From: Myxocyprinus asiaticus
Lineage: Eukaryota > Chordata > Actinopteri > Cypriniformes > Catostomidae
Direction: 5' to 3'
Assembly: GCF_019703515.2 (NCBI RefSeq)
Contig: NC_059349.1
Span: forward strand, 25,850,744 to 25,914,743
Length of the DNA: 64,000 nt
Position 1 is the first letter of the stretch. Each line of letters opens with the position of its first letter. The position numbers and the translations under genes were made by a program. The notes under the pieces are model-generated. The model worked only from the letters and a program-made list of their open reading frames with translations. It was not told the origin of the DNA and searched no databases. Shown in pieces: positions 1 to 13,648 of the stretch.

Positions 1-1196
1 ATAAACGCTGAGGATAAACCTTTTGTAACATGTTGACATTAATTTGAATTTATAAAGGACAACTTGGCTGTTGTTCTGTCTTTTATTATTTAATTCTGTT
101 TCATGAACGAAGCAAGTTAACAAAGTTAACACTAATGAGGGTTAAATGGGTTACAACACCACATTTTGGGGGTTCAATGGGGTACAACACCAAATATTTT
201 TGTGTGATAATATAAGTTAAAATGTGAATTAATAACTTTTTAACATGCTGGAAAAATCACTATACGCATATTTAAGCAGCCTCTGAAATTTGACCTTAAA
301 AACTATTTTCCGCAACTTTTTGCATTTATCTAAATTGTTAATAATAATTTAGTTTAGCTTTTTTGCACATTTGTTCGGTCTTGCACTAATGCTTGTATTA
401 AAAATAAGTACTAAATAAACACAAAAAGAACTCTAAATGTCATAGAAGTGGTGTACCAGATGATTTTTTCAGGCAATTGATAATTTCAAATATATTTTCT
501 AAAACATTTGCAAAACAGAGTCAAGCCATTTCATATCATTAAAGGTTAGGTTATAGAATGATACCTTTTATTTATTTTTTGCTATTTAAAAGCTTTTTCA
601 TGACTAAAAAAAGTCAAGGGACCTGTTTTCAACATATTTTCATATTGACTCAAATGTTGTCAGAAATAACCTATTTTGTGGGACACAAAGTCTTCTTTAA
701 ACAAGGGGGTGCTAGATGGCTCACAAAACTGAATCCTCCATTGATCTGCATTCAAATCTCAGAACATTTTACATCTCATAATTTCTTCAGTCTGGCAAGT
801 AATTTTTTTTATTAAAACTGATAGTTGCAAGGATTCATACTTGTTAAATCCGCCACAGCGGTATCTATAAAATATATATTTTTAAATCCTCCAGTAACAA
901 TTGATTGTGACTGGCTCATTCTGAACAGTACTGCCAAAAGTAACAGGTGCCAGGTGACAGCGCCGTCTACGCGCTGCCTGCTTCAGCAGTCGTCTAGTGG
1001 TCTGTCATCGTGTTTTTCCGAAAATAAATACATTCTATTTATTAAATGATTTAAGCAACGTATTTTACGATTTTCTATAATTCAAGAACTTTTAAAGCAC
1101 CTCTTGGTAAAAATAGCAGTTTTCAAGGGTTTTCCAGGACTTAAATTTTAAAAAGCCAAATTCAAGCGCTTCAGGCACCTTGTACAAACCCTGCAC
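1..1196. other. AT-rich intergenic DNA, nothing recognised
   Basis: No exon, transposon end or RNA gene is recognised. The open frames here are short and show no family signature. It lies downstream of col15a1 on the minus strand. Confidence 0.5.
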
Positions 1197-1814
1197 ATGA
1201 CCTTTTTCCATTGCTCCACAGTCCAATCTTTATGCTCCCTAGCAAATTGAAGTCGTTTTTTCCAATTAGTATCACTAACAAGTGGCTTTCTTGTGGCCAC
1301 ACAGCAGTTTAGTCCCAGTCCTGTAAGTTCTCATCGCATTGTGTTTGGAAATGCTCTTACTTTCACTATTAAACATAGCCATGAGTTCTACTGTCGATTT
1401 TTGACAATGTGACTTCAAGCGTTTTAGTGATCCATCACGATCATTCAAGATTTTTGTTTCTTCTGCGAAGCTGATGGTTCACCACTATCCTTCCATGTTT
1501 TAATAATGTGTTGGACAGTTCTTAACCCAATTCCAGTGATTTCAGCAATCTCTTTAGTTGTTTTATTTTCTTGATGCAAGCCAATAATTTGCCCCTTCTG
1601 AAACATAGTAATATATTTTCCAAAACCACGGGATACATCTTCCAACATGGTTGTTTAAGAAATGAGAAGCAACACACTGCATCAGTTAGGGTTAAAAGAA
1701 TTGTTTCCAGCTGAAACATACTGTATTAATCACTGCAATGATGATCCAATCATAGGCTCTTAAGTATCTGCATATTTAAATCCAAACGGTATATTTTTTT
1801 TTGGCCAGGCAGTG
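1197..1814 (-). mobile_element. Tc1-like transposon, 5'-end fragment
   Basis: One end carries the fish Tc1 terminus, read on minus as CACTGCCTGGCC and flanked by TA at 1815-1816. Minus-strand frames encode the N-terminal helix-turn-helix of a Tc1 transposase (MFQKGQIIGLHQENKTTKEI, then TVQHIIKTW). The rest, including the catalytic domain and other terminus, is missing, so the copy cannot be autonomous. Confidence 0.75.
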
Positions 1815-1833
1815 TATATATACAGTATATATA

Positions 1834-3060
1834 AACTCAGCAAAAAAAGAAATGTCCCTTTTTCAGGACACTGTATTTTAAAGATAATTTTGTAAAAATC
1901 CAAATAACTTTACAGATCTTTATTGTAAAGGATTTTCCATGCTTGTTCAATGAACCATAAACAATGAATGAACATGCACCTGTGAAATGGTCATTAAGAC
2001 ACTAACAGCTTATAACAGCTTAAGGTCACAGTTATAAAAACTTAGGACACTAAAGAGACCTTTCTACTGACTCAAAAGGAAACAACCAAAAGAAAGATGC
2101 CCAGGGTCCCTGCTCATCTGCGTGGATGTGCCTTGGCATGTTGCATGGAGGCACGAGGACTACAGATGTGGCCAGGGCAAGAAATTGCAATGTCCACACT
2201 GTGAGACGCCTAAGACAGTGCTACAGGGAGACAGGAAGGACAGCTGATCATCCTCGCAGCTGCAGACCACGTGTAATACCTGCACAGGATCGGTACATCC
2301 GAATATCACACCTGTGTACGGTACAGGATGGCAACAACAACTGCCTGAGTTACACCAGGCTGGACTGAGGGCTTGTAGGCCTGTTGTAAGGCAGGTCCTT
2401 ACCAGACATCACTGGCAACAACGTCGCCTATGGGCACAAACCCACCTTCACTGGACTAGACAGGACTGGCAAAAAGTGCTCTTCACTGACGAGTCGCGGT
2501 TTTGTCTCATCAGGGGTGATGGTCAGACTCTCGTTTATCGTTGAAGGTATGAGCATTACACCGAGGCATGTACTCTGGAGCGGGATCGATTTGGAGGTGG
2601 AGGGTCCGTCATGGTCTGGGGCGGTGTGTCACAGCATCATCGGACTGAGCTTGTTGTAATTGCAGGCAATCTCAATGCTGTGCATTACAGGGAAGACATC
2701 CTCCTCCCTCATGTGGTACCCTTCCTGCAGGCTCATCTTGACACGACCCTCCAGCATGACAATGCCACCAACCAAACTGCTCGTTCTGTGCATGATTTCC
2801 TGCTAGACGGGAATGTCAGTGTTCTGCCATGGCCAGCGAAGAGCCCGGATCTCAATCCCATTGAGCACATCTGGGACCTGTTGGATCAGAGGGTGAGGGC
2901 TAAGGCCATTCCCTCCAGAAATGTCCGGGAACTTGCAAGTGCCATGGTGGAAGAGTGGGCTAACATCTCACAGCAAGAACTGGCAAATCTGGTGCAGTCC
3001 ATGAGGAGGAGATGCACTGAAGTACTTAATGCAGCTGGTGGCCACACCAAAATACTTGTA
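1834..3060 (+). mobile_element. Tc1-like transposon (type A), lacking its 3' end
   Basis: The element begins with ctcagcaaaaaaagaaatg, the same terminus seen inverted at about 24285. Plus-strand frames at 2126-2368, 2314-2544 and 2611-3060 encode a disrupted transposase: helix-turn-helix (TTDVARARNCNVHTVRRL), first Asp in FTDESRF, second in LQHDNA and Glu in NPIEHIWD. Frameshifts and an in-frame TGA break the frame. At about 3060 it joins an inverted, different Tc1, and its own 3' terminus is absent. Confidence 0.8.
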
Positions 3061-4485
3061 ATGATGTAGGTGATGTCTGATTGTAGTTTTGGAGACTTTC
3101 TGACCCCAAGACCCAACTAATTCTAGCAATTCTCCAGCTGTGATTCTCGGAGAATTTTTGGCCACTTGAACCATCCTCCTCACCGTGGTTGGAGACAACA
3201 TAGACACATGTCCTCTTTCAGGACGATTCTTAACATCTCCAGTTGATTGGCAATTCTTAATTATTGCTCTGATGGTGGAAATGCTTCAGTGCTTTAGCTA
3301 TTTTCTTTTAGCCACTTCCCATTTTGTGAAGCTCAGTAACCTTTTGCTGCACATCATAACTTTATTCTTTGGTCTTACCCATTGTGATGGATGACTAAGG
3401 CTGCGTTCCTCTTCACTTTAAACATCCACTCATTAACTCCCCTAAGCACTTCCCCTCGGGGGAATCCCTGCCGCCATTTTGGAAGTCTGTTTCACTTCGT
3501 TAAGTGAGCGAGGGAAGTTTCTGTTGACAGGCCCTCAACCCCTCGATTTTGACTGAGGGAGCGAGCCTACTCTGATGTACGCATCAGGCAGCTCCATATC
3601 CCACAATGCAACTCGATTGTGATGTGACAGCAGATTGCACTTCATAAACCCCACCCACACACAACTCTAATGTATGATGGAAGTGAAGTTAGGTCAATAA
3701 GCAGTTTAGAAAAGTTATATACTACTTATAGCTACCTTAAGCTGTTTATCACACAATTATAGCCTATGTGTTCATTGTTATGTTAACATTTTTGTTTGTG
3801 TAAATCTTGATTAATCCTTTCTAACAATTCATTCTAATGAAAAAAAAAAAACAAAAAAAAACATACAAGATTTATACATGAGCCTCTGAAATCAATCTCC
3901 GAAAACATTGTTTTCTCAGCTGCAAAAATCACTAAATAATTCCACAAATTGACATCAGCCTTCAACATGCTTCAAGTGGTTAACTGTGTTCCGGTTGCAG
4001 GTCTTCCACCAGTAGTGGACACTCATGCAATGTAAGCAGTGGCGTACATCCGAGTCCATGAGACAGAGTGAAGTTTGCGAGGGAAGGGGATACAAATTTG
4101 AAATGGAACGCAGCCTAAGAGAATTTGGCCTGTGTGTTACCTCATATTCATATCCATGTGAAACAGGAAGTCATGGCTGAACAGTTTCATGTTCCTTGTC
4201 ACCCAGGTGTTCTAAATTTTTTTAAATATTAATGGGAATATACTTCAGATATATTTTACTCATGAGAATTTCTAGGGGTGCCAGTAATTGTGGCAAATGT
4301 ATTTTGGAGAAAAAAATATTCATTTAATTCTGAGATTTTACCCTTTCAATTAGTTTACTTCAATTAAAGGTTAGATTTTTGTGAATATTTTGAATGAAAG
4401 ATCAAAAGGATAAACAATGAAGACATATTTTTCACAGCCTTCTTTGCTCATATTTACCAAGGGTGCCAATATTTCTGTCCACCAC

Positions 4486-4487
<2 letters not shown>
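3060..4487 (-). mobile_element. Tc1-like transposon (type B), 5' part, with a MITE inside
   Basis: The outer end near 4487 reads on minus as gtggtggacagaaatattgg, a fish Tc1 terminus next to TA repeats. The other side encodes the N-terminal transposase region on minus (SPTTVRRMVQVAKNSPRI, VSKTTIRHHLHH) and stops at the junction with element A near 3060. The element is split by the inverted-repeat insertion at 3402-4118. Confidence 0.72.
3402..4118. mobile_element. PIF/Harbinger-like MITE nested in Tc1 B
   Basis: About 717 bp is bounded by inverted repeats ggctgcgttcc and ggaacgcagcc and flanked by TAA on both sides. A 3-bp TWA duplication is the Harbinger signature. Removing it with one TAA rejoins the Tc1 sequence (gatgactaa with gagaatttgg). 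It has no transposase frame, so it is non-autonomous. Confidence 0.72.

Positions 4488-4562
<75 letters not shown>
4484..4562. repeat. (AT)n microsatellite
   Basis: Alternating AT over about 75 bases, next to the outer end of the Tc1 B copy. Confidence 0.95.
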
Positions 4563-4568
<6 letters not shown>

Positions 4569-4638
4569 GTAACTACACTATATTGAGATAGATAGATGTT
4601 TTGACTCATTAATGTGAATGGGGTGGGACTAGGTATGT

Positions 4639-4672
<34 letters not shown>

Positions 4673-4679
4673 TGTCACG

Positions 4680-5340
4680 ATACCAGTATTTATGCAATAC
4701 CGGTAGAACCAAATACAGACTTAATTCGATACCCGTGCGCTGTCTGACTGACAGACTCCTTCAAATACTCACATCAATTTGATATATTTGGTATACGATT
4801 TAATTTAAATCGTGACGGATCCTAGTGTGAGTATTAAATGGCATAAGGGTGCGATTTAAATAAATAAATATACTGTCTGCTTGTGCTGCATGCTTTACAG
4901 TAAATGTGTGAAGCCGCTTGTATACTAAAATCACCACATTAAAAGCATTACGTGCGCTGTACATGTTGCAATTGGTGACAAAACAGAGTACTTATTCACT
5001 GTGAAGCACGTAGTGCCTGCAGATGTTTATATCATTATATCGCAGCATTTTGTGCTTTAATAATCACACTGAGCGTTTGTGTTATTTAGTTTTTATGCTC
5101 ATGTACAGTTTGTATAATGTATTCTCAGTATTAACAATTCCTGACATTTAATCGTAGAAAACATTCCCTGTCTTAGGTCAGTTAGGATCACTACTTTATT
5201 TTAAGAATGTGAAATGTCAGAATAATAGTAGAGAGCAGGGGCACTTACAGGATTTAATTTGAGGGTACACACAGAAATCCACCTATCAGTGGAGTGATTA
5301 AAAAATGAGTTATAATGACTCCAACCTAAGTGTATGTAAA
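4680..5340. other. unassigned AT-rich DNA
   Basis: A poly(A) run at 4639-4670 precedes this stretch. The phrase 'gtcacgataccagtatt' looks like an interspersed-repeat end, but I could not find its partner end. No coding signal is seen. Confidence 0.4.
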
Positions 5341-5343
5341 CTT

Positions 5344-5345
<2 letters not shown>

Positions 5346-5398
<53 letters not shown>
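5346..5398. repeat. (GA)n microsatellite
   Basis: About 26 GA units in a row. The antisense reading gives a spurious Ser-Leu repeat. Confidence 0.95.
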
Positions 5399-5399
<1 letters not shown>

Positions 5400-6172
5400 C
5401 CAATGATGTGTATTAAACATGTTTTAAACATTACAACGTCAACATTTCGAAGGATTAAACGCTTGCTAAAGTTCAGCATTAGCAGGAGTAGCACTAAAAC
5501 GGCAAGCTTAGCAATAGTAGGCTATATTATACACATCAGGCTCTGATGCTTGAAAAGTTTGTTAAATTTGGAAATTTATGACGATGCATATCTATGGCAC
5601 TGCTTTCCGTGACTCAACTCTGCCCCCTTGTGACCTTAAATAAAACACGATTGGTTATTTTAGTCGTGAGGCTTCGCACGTTAACTTTGAAGAGACGAGT
5701 GTGAAATAAATATTTTTTGTTGTTGTTCAGTTGCAATACAGTTGGGTAATATTATATGATAAGGAACTTGAATGGAGGACCTAACGTTAAAGAAAGTCTT
5801 GTAGGTGTAAAAAGCTTTTACAGTGTTTGTGCTTTTTCTAAACGTTAGAGAAAGATAACCCATTGGCTACTTATAAAACAAAATGTATTCACTGAGAACC
5901 ATTCAAATGTGAAAAAGGGGTATTCTCTCAATCATTGTCACATAGATCTTACTTCTAAAAAAAAAAAAAAAAAAAAAAAATTTGAACTTTCCTAATTTAT
6001 TGTCTTTTTAAACACTGTAAGTCATAGAAATCTAAATAAGAGTAAAAAGTTATAATGTGGTTGTGGCAACTGTCAACATTTGAAATGCATGCCTTTTAAA
6101 GTATGTACTTGTCACTGTATTTTAGTTTTATGTGCTTTGACATTATAAATGGGACAAAACATTCTGCTTCTC

Positions 6173-6718
6173 TTAAAGGGTTAGTTCACCCAAAAATGGA
6201 AATTCTCTCATTATTTACTCCTATGATTTTGGCTGAGAACAGACCAAAATATAACTCCTTTTCACTGTACATCTTTGCACCAGTCTCCTTAGTGATCATG
6301 ATTTCAAACTCGTTTACACTTCCTGTAGCGTCATCTATCGCTCTGCGCATGCGTCAATTGCTAGGAAGTGTAACCGAGCTTGAAATCATGATCGCAAAGT
6401 AGTTTGCTGTCAAGATGTACAGTGAAAAAGGAGTTATACATTTTGGCCTGTTCACACCCAAAGCCAACTACATCTCTTCAGAAGCTATTGATTAAACCAC
6501 TGGAGTGTTATGAATTACTTTTATGCTGACTTTATCTCCTTTTTGGAGCTTTTGGAGTTCTGGTCACCATTCACTTGCATTGTATGGACCTACAGAGCTG
6601 ATATAGTCTTCTAAAAATCTTAGTTTGTGTTCAGCAGAAGAAAGAATATCATACACATCTGGGATGTCATGATGGTGAGTAAATGATGAGAGAATGTTTG
6701 GGTGAACTATTCCATTAA
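6173..6718. mobile_element. TTAA-flanked inverted-repeat element (agttcaccc family), copy 1
   Basis: The ends are ttaaagggttagttcaccc and gggtgaactattccattaa, flanked by TTAA. The interior is itself an inverted repeat, with cactgtacatctt matched by aagatgtacagtg. No transposase is encoded. TTAA targets are used by Kolobok- and piggyBac-type transposons; I lean to a Kolobok-type MITE. Confidence 0.75.
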
Positions 6719-7326
6719 ATACATAGTAGGAAAGTTCACAGACCTTCATGGGTGTGAAAAAACAAACCAAAACCGATAAAGCACAAATCTCCTCCCATGC
6801 AAAATTTAACCCAGTGCATTTAAACAACTATCAGCCCCAGGACCAACAAAATAAATCCCTTATTTGAATATATAAAAAAACTGATATCTGAACTTTGACA
6901 GTTACAAGCTCTTTTAAATCTGATTAAGTTCAATCAAAGTTTGTCATTTAAAATCTGTAGTAAATACATTACACATATAAAAAACCCTCTATATTAGTCA
7001 TGGTAAAGAGGGACTAAAACCATCTGAGAAGGCACACAGTAATCTGAAGTCGTACAATGGAATGAGATCTACACTTACTTGCTGAAGTCTTACTGAGGTA
7101 TTCTTTGGTATTCTAATACATAGTTGAATGAAAGTCAGTGGGTGATTTACACATATTTACATCATGCTCAGAGAAAAATTGAAACATGATTGCAGTGTCA
7201 TTTTCTCTGGTGTGTTAGATTGGATATTTCTCCAGCAGTCCGGCCACTGCTGCTCCCTACATCTGCAGTGAATGATAAGAACACTAGTTTAAAAGGGTAG
7301 TCCAAATGATGGTGTTAGTCCAATTT
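6719..7326 (-). other. probable col15a1 3' UTR and downstream flank
   Basis: This is the sequence immediately after the stop codon. No transposon end, second gene or clear AATAAA was found, so the 3' UTR length is unknown. Confidence 0.4.
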
Positions 7327-7543
7327 CTAGTTCTTTCCGGAGTCCTGTATGTAGCTGTTCTCAATACAAAGCACAATGAAGTTGTTCGAGCAGCTACGGG
7401 TGTGCTGCCCAAGCAGTCTGCCAGTATGCAGGAGAGACGCCTGTCCGGTTACTGCCATGTCACCTGTCCGCCATGCCTCACAGTAGTTAGTCGTCTTACG
7501 GATGCCCTCGGTACTCGAGCCGTGCCAAACCAGTTTCTGAAGC
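7327..7543 (-). CDS. col15a1: col15a1 last coding exon: endostatin-like C-terminus and stop
   Basis: This exon (217 coding bases) encodes [25 protein letters not shown] and [16 protein letters not shown], then TAG at 7327-7329. It supplies cysteines 2 to 4 (about residues 1224, 1254 and 1262). With the first at about 1122, the spacings of 102, 30 and 8 are those of the two-disulphide endostatin fold. The 3' UTR continues below 7327; I could not place its end, since no AATAAA is obvious in the first few hundred bases. Confidence 0.96.
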
Positions 7544-10500
7544 CTAGTCAAAGCAACATGTACAGTTGGTCAGACACGAACAAACACACATGCACATGTT
7601 AAATACTGTGAACCATTCGCCAAGTACTCTACACGGCAGAGTGTGTGTGGACACCTCGACACCACACCCATTATGTGTTTTTGAACGTTTAATTTAAAAA
7701 CCATGGGCATTAATATGGAGTTGGTCCTCCTTTGCTTCTTTAAAGCTTCCATTCTTCTGGAAATTCTTACTTGCATTCAGACTCAAAATGGGGCCTGACT
7801 CCTTATTGGGTTTCAACTGGGTTTCAAGTACATTATACAGTTATGCTTATTTCTAATATATTATTCATGTAGAATACATTAATTATGGCCCATAATGAGT
7901 CACTGTGAAGGAGAAATGTTAAGTGCTGAGTTTATGACTTGTATGTAACAATGAACAAGGAAGAAATATAGACATTATTTTGACATTGAGCAGAAGTGTT
8001 TTAGAAAGTAACTTAAGCAATATGATTACAATTTTAGAGAAATAATTAGTAAACTGTAGTGGATTACTATTTTTAAGTAATTTACCCAACACTGGTGTCC
8101 ACATACTTTTGGTCATGTAGTGGATATTACTTAATTCCATTAAAAAAAAAAAGCCTTTTACCAAGCCTGATCTGTCATGACATTTCGTCCATCAAAGGAG
8201 TAAATCGGAATAAGTGGATCAAAAACACCTCCGTTGCTAGAGAACATAGCCATCCAGCTGCCGAAGAGCACTTCTCCCTAGGGAACACACACAGGAAGCT
8301 ACATTTAGACAGGCTATATTTAGGCATGCCTACTTCATTTTGGATACTCATTTATCTAAAAACTCTTGATTTCAATCTACCACTTAAGCATGCTCTGATA
8401 CTTTTGATAACATACTTTGAGGTTCACCACTGGCAAGCTGAAGCGGTCCCCTTTCTTGACGATGGTAGAGAGGTCTTGAAGGTGAGAGGAGAGGAAAGCT
8501 CTGTATGTAGATGTCAAGCCCCTGACACGGGCTTGCTGGTAACACTGATAATCTGCCCCTCGGATTCCACGCATGTCCCCTGTGAATGGGGCATTAAGTG
8601 CCACCAGGTGCAACTGAGATGGACACACAATAAAGGTCATGTCAAAGTGTCTCCTTTTCACATCAATAATTCAAGATGCAACAAGGTTTAAGCAATGCTT
8701 ACCCCAGGCACAGAGTGTGCAGTGTGCGGAAGAACATTGAAGTGTGGCAGGTAGCTCTTTAACTCCTGCAATAGGCAGAGATTAGATGTTCAGGCACTAG
8801 CTACTATAAATATAATATACTGTATATTTTTAGATGCTGTCCAAACCAGGCTTCATAATTAGCTCAACCAGCTTCACCAGAACGACCATGCTGGTCAACC
8901 AACTTCAACAGCTAGGTTTTGTTTGTGAAAAGCATGGCGATGATAGTCTACCAGCAATACTAGCACCAAACCAGCACTAACCAGCTTAGACCCGCATGAG
9001 GAAAATCCTGATTCAGTTTTTTTTTTTTTTTTAGCAGGGATACAATTTGAGTCAACATTATTTTAACAAGAACATCTCTGGTTTGGAATGTTATCAATGG
9101 AAAATATCAATACAGTATGTATGGCACACCTGGCTGTGAACTCTGGGTATACTGCGGTCACTTGGTCTGCTCAGGCCTTGTGACAAAGCATATGATGAAG
9201 TGTCTTCGGGAACTGGGATTAGCTCTCCCAGCTGGAAAAAAAAACAAAACAAAACACAGTAACATCACAAAATCTTGAAAATATTACATATAGTGATAGG
9301 TTAATATATCAGACTTATTTTTGGCCAATAAACGTGTCTGCTTGGCCGATTAACAGAAGTGTCAGCTACATCTTGTGTCAGTTCAAAAATTCTCAGAGCC
9401 TTGACAATGGGTAATAAACAATGTGTGTTTTCGAATTTTACAATGTATTTTGAATAAATATTCAAAATTGTGTTTAATTTTTATTTAATTTCATTTAAAG
9501 TGTTCCTTTCATTTAAATCTGAAGTGTGTAACTTCTCATTTGCAAACTGATTTCTTTCAAAACTGTCAACACTGTCACTATTAAAGGATTAACCTAAAAA
9601 AAAAAAAAAAAAAAGAAATTCTCTCATGCCATCCCAAATGTATACAACTTTCTTCTGCAAAACACAAAGATTTTTAGAAGAATATTTCAGCTCTGTAGGT
9701 CCATACAATGCAAGTGAATGGTGACCAGAAATTTCAAGCTCCAAAAAGCACATAAGGCAGCATAAAAGTAATCCATAAGACTCCAGTGGTTAAATCCATA
9801 TCTTCAGAAGTGATAGAATAAATGTGGGTGAGAAATAGCTAAATATTTAAGTCCTTTTTTTACTATTAATATCCACTTTCACTTTCTTTTGTTTTTGGCA
9901 ATTTACATTCATTGTGCATATCGGCACCTACTGGGCAGGGAGGAGAATTTATATTAAAAATATATCATATCGCTTCTGAAGACGTGGATTTAACCACTAG
10001 AGTCATACTGATTACTTTTGTGCTGCCTTTGTGCTTTTTAGAGCTTCAAAATGTTGGTACCCATTTACTTGCACTGTATGGACCTACAGAGCTGAAATAT
10101 TCTTCTAAAAATCTTCATTTATGTTCAGTAGAAGAAAGAAAGTCATTTACATCTGGGATGACATGAGGGTGAGTAAATAATGAGAGAATTTTAATATTTG
10201 GGTGAACTATCCCTTTAAGACATTGCTCTGTATGTTCTGACTGCCTGACACAGCAACACTGGCTCAAAAATGGCATGTGTTTGGGTGGGACTATCTGTTT
10301 GTTCGACCAAAGGCAGATGGGGAAATATTCAGGAAAGCCATTTTCATTTTTGCAATGCCGTTTTGTGACTCAGAAATTATACACTTCAGCTTTAAAGGGG
10401 TAATGACATGAGGAAACAAATTGTCCTTGATCTTTTGACATATAAGAGGTCATTGTATTATAAAAACATTCTGTAAGTTTCAGAACTGAAAACTTCCTCC

Positions 10501-13500
10501 TTAACAGAAAGAGCATTTATTAAACCAAGCTAGAAAAACGGCTCATTTGGAATTTGTGGAACTTGTGACGTCACAAGGATAAAATACATCTGCATACGAC
10601 TGCCTCTTCAGCAGGACATCCATGCCTATTTTTTGTCATTGCACCCTTGGCCCCCTTGGTCAGTCTCACAGGTGAAGAGGGGAGAGATGGCCTGTCATGG
10701 GAGATTCAACCAAAGTGGACTTACACAGGACACCTTCATGTGCCTGTCTGAATTTAATTGTTTTTCTACACAAATGTGCACTAGACAAATGGCTTTGACC
10801 GTTATCATACATCTCGCACCTCTTTTAAAAGACACAATGTCAAGTTAGAACTCAAAAACGGAGACCCACATTGTGTTTCATTCAGCTGCGCTGTCATGCT
10901 GTTTTGCTGTTTTGAAGGTGTCCTGGACTGTTTTTGCAGCCATCTGTGTTATTTTTAATTGTTGGTCTTTTGTAAACATGGACAATTTTGATTGTATTGA
11001 TTTGTTTCTGCACAACACCGGTGATGTGTGCCGCATTTTAAGAGTGGTACAACCACAACTTTTAAAAACGCGTCTCATTCTGCTGCTGCCACTGACTGGG
11101 AGAAACTTGCAGTCCTGTGTGTAAACAAACACGGACAACCAGCGTCTCTACTTTGGCCTGTTGAAGCCAGATGAAGCACCCCAACATCACCATGGACTGT
11201 ATTATGTTTGTGTATTCAGAACATTTCAGCGTGGTTTGTATTTTCTGCTTGTGAACCAGTCACAGGAACTGTAAATTGAAGGATGGGGCAGTTAAAACAC
11301 AACTGGACTGCAAATCTGTAAGTAAACAATTTAATTCATGAATAGCCTATTTCATATGACATGACTGTTTGATAGTTTATGGTGCTGCTTGAGTGAACAG
11401 TTTAATATTCAGATGAAATGTGTTGGGTGCGAGTTATATGTTAATCCTGAAATTTATTTTTATAAATGTTGTGGTCTTGTGGAATTTGTTCATTTTATTT
11501 GGACTGCATTTAAAATATGGCTCTATTGGAAGGGCTGCCCGATGTTACCCAATCACAACAGTGGCCATTTACATTGAAGTCTTAAAGGGCCAGAAAGCTT
11601 AAGCAGACAGAAGGCCAGAGACAGGGTGGAAAATTGTTATATATGACTAAATTATGACTGTTTTTGTGCAAAAAACAAACAAAACTATACCAAAATTATA
11701 AGTGGATATCAGGAAAGATAATAAAATCATATATATAAATATAAATGTCATGTAGTATAATGTCATGTAGTATGACCCCTTTAAGCAATTTTGAGCACAT
11801 CTCATTTGTGGTCATTAAATTGTATTTTGCATATTCGGCAATCTGCTTTTTCTCTTGCATTCTAGACATCAACATCAGCCATTAAAAAAACCATATAGCT
11901 CAAACACTAGTTACATTTTCAGACAACATCTCTGATACAAAATTTGTGTTGCTGTATTGACGTAGGTTACAAAGGGAACAAGAAAATAAGTAGATACCTC
12001 AACTTTCCTCCAGCCCCCTTGTACTCTGATGTACAGTTCAATCTCATCTAAGATATATCCCATAGTCCCTTCTGCAGCTTGATGGGTCTCACTGATCAAG
12101 GTCTGGCTGTTTTTATATGTGCTCACCTGGACCAGGCGAAGTGAGCAGTCAAGCGCACAGTCCAAATTCACAAAAAAATTCAAGGTATTTTCAATCATTC
12201 ATGAGCATGCTGTCTGACTTACTGGGTTTCCATGGCCAGGAGCACCAGGAGGCCCAGCAGGCCCTGGAGGCCCTGGGAGGCTCACAGCTGAAAAACAATC
12301 AAGTAAAGCTGAACTTAGTAAGTTGATGCCTTAGTAAGTTGTTGATACGAGTTGAATGCCTTGATAACTGTCACTCAAAATGGTTCTGAAGAGAATTAAG
12401 CTTCCTTGAATGCTCCCAGGTTAGATTTTTATAAAAGTTTTGACACCTTTACTATCTGCTGTAATGATAAAGAAGTTGTTCTGCACCTGAGGCTGAGTCA
12501 TACACTGATGGGGAACCAGGAGGCCCAGGAGGTCCTGGTGGCCCTTGTGGTCCTGGTCTTCCATAGCCAGGCAGTCCTGGCAGGCCTGGGGCTCCAGTCT
12601 CCCCAGGAGGACCAGCAATAGAATCGCCCTTGGGTCCCTGAATTACAAAAACATACAATGTCATATATAACGGCTGCTCGTTATTAGACAGAATTGTTAG
12701 TGAAGATCCCCTTCCACTTGAATCATTAGCAACCAAGCCCTGCTTTGCTTGCCCAGGTCCAGGATGACCAAGAAGAGGAGTGTGTAATCTACAAAAGAAA
12801 GTAAGTTTGGGTTTGGACCAACATGAGGGTGAGTAAATGACAGAATTTTCATTATAGGGGGAACTATCCCTGTAATTCAAACCTGTGTTCCAAATAAAAG
12901 CATCTTGGTGTGTCACTATGGAACCACTGTTTGTCTTCAATCCCCACCTCAGGAACTATAAAACTGTTTCAAAGTTTAAAAGTTTACTTTGAAATTGTTG
13001 CCCCGCACTGACATACCCAACCAGGAGCGTTTGTAGACTTTTATCACCACTGGGGCACAGGCCCCCAAAAGAATTCATAAAGTGTACCCTTTTTTTCTAG
13101 GTGGGTCCAGGGCAGGGGTGGAGTGGGACTAAAAATGGCCCTGGACATTCTGGCCCAGAGCGGCCCACCAAACCCGGCCCGCAACGCACCACACCATAAC
13201 ACACCGGCTCATTGATTTCATTTTCCAGCTCAATTTAAAATTGTGTTGAAAAAAAAAAAGACAGTTCCATTGACTGCTAGTCATGGCAACGGGCCCCACG
13301 TTGCAAAAATGGTCAACTTTAAAACATATAAAACCACTGTAAATATGATGAGTGGATTTTTTTTTATAAAAAACACTAAAAATAAGTGCTTTACAGCTCA
13401 GACAAATAACATGTCTGAAATTCCCCCCCATTTTCATGTAAATTACCCACTTAACAGTGTAAATGTTTATTTAAAAAACAAATTTGGCCAGAATATGTAC

Positions 13501-13577
13501 AAATATATATAAATATATTAAATATATATAAATATATATAATACAAATATAATACAATATAAACAAATATGTAAAAA

Positions 13578-13648
<71 letters not shown>

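Noticed and set aside
4454..4678. Frame with poly-Phe and Tyr-Ile repeats
   Set aside because: It is a translation of a poly(A) tract and an (AT)n microsatellite.
8095..8691. 198-residue plus frame over the endostatin exons
   Set aside because: It is antisense to exons 39 and 40, which have strong homology and splice sites on minus.
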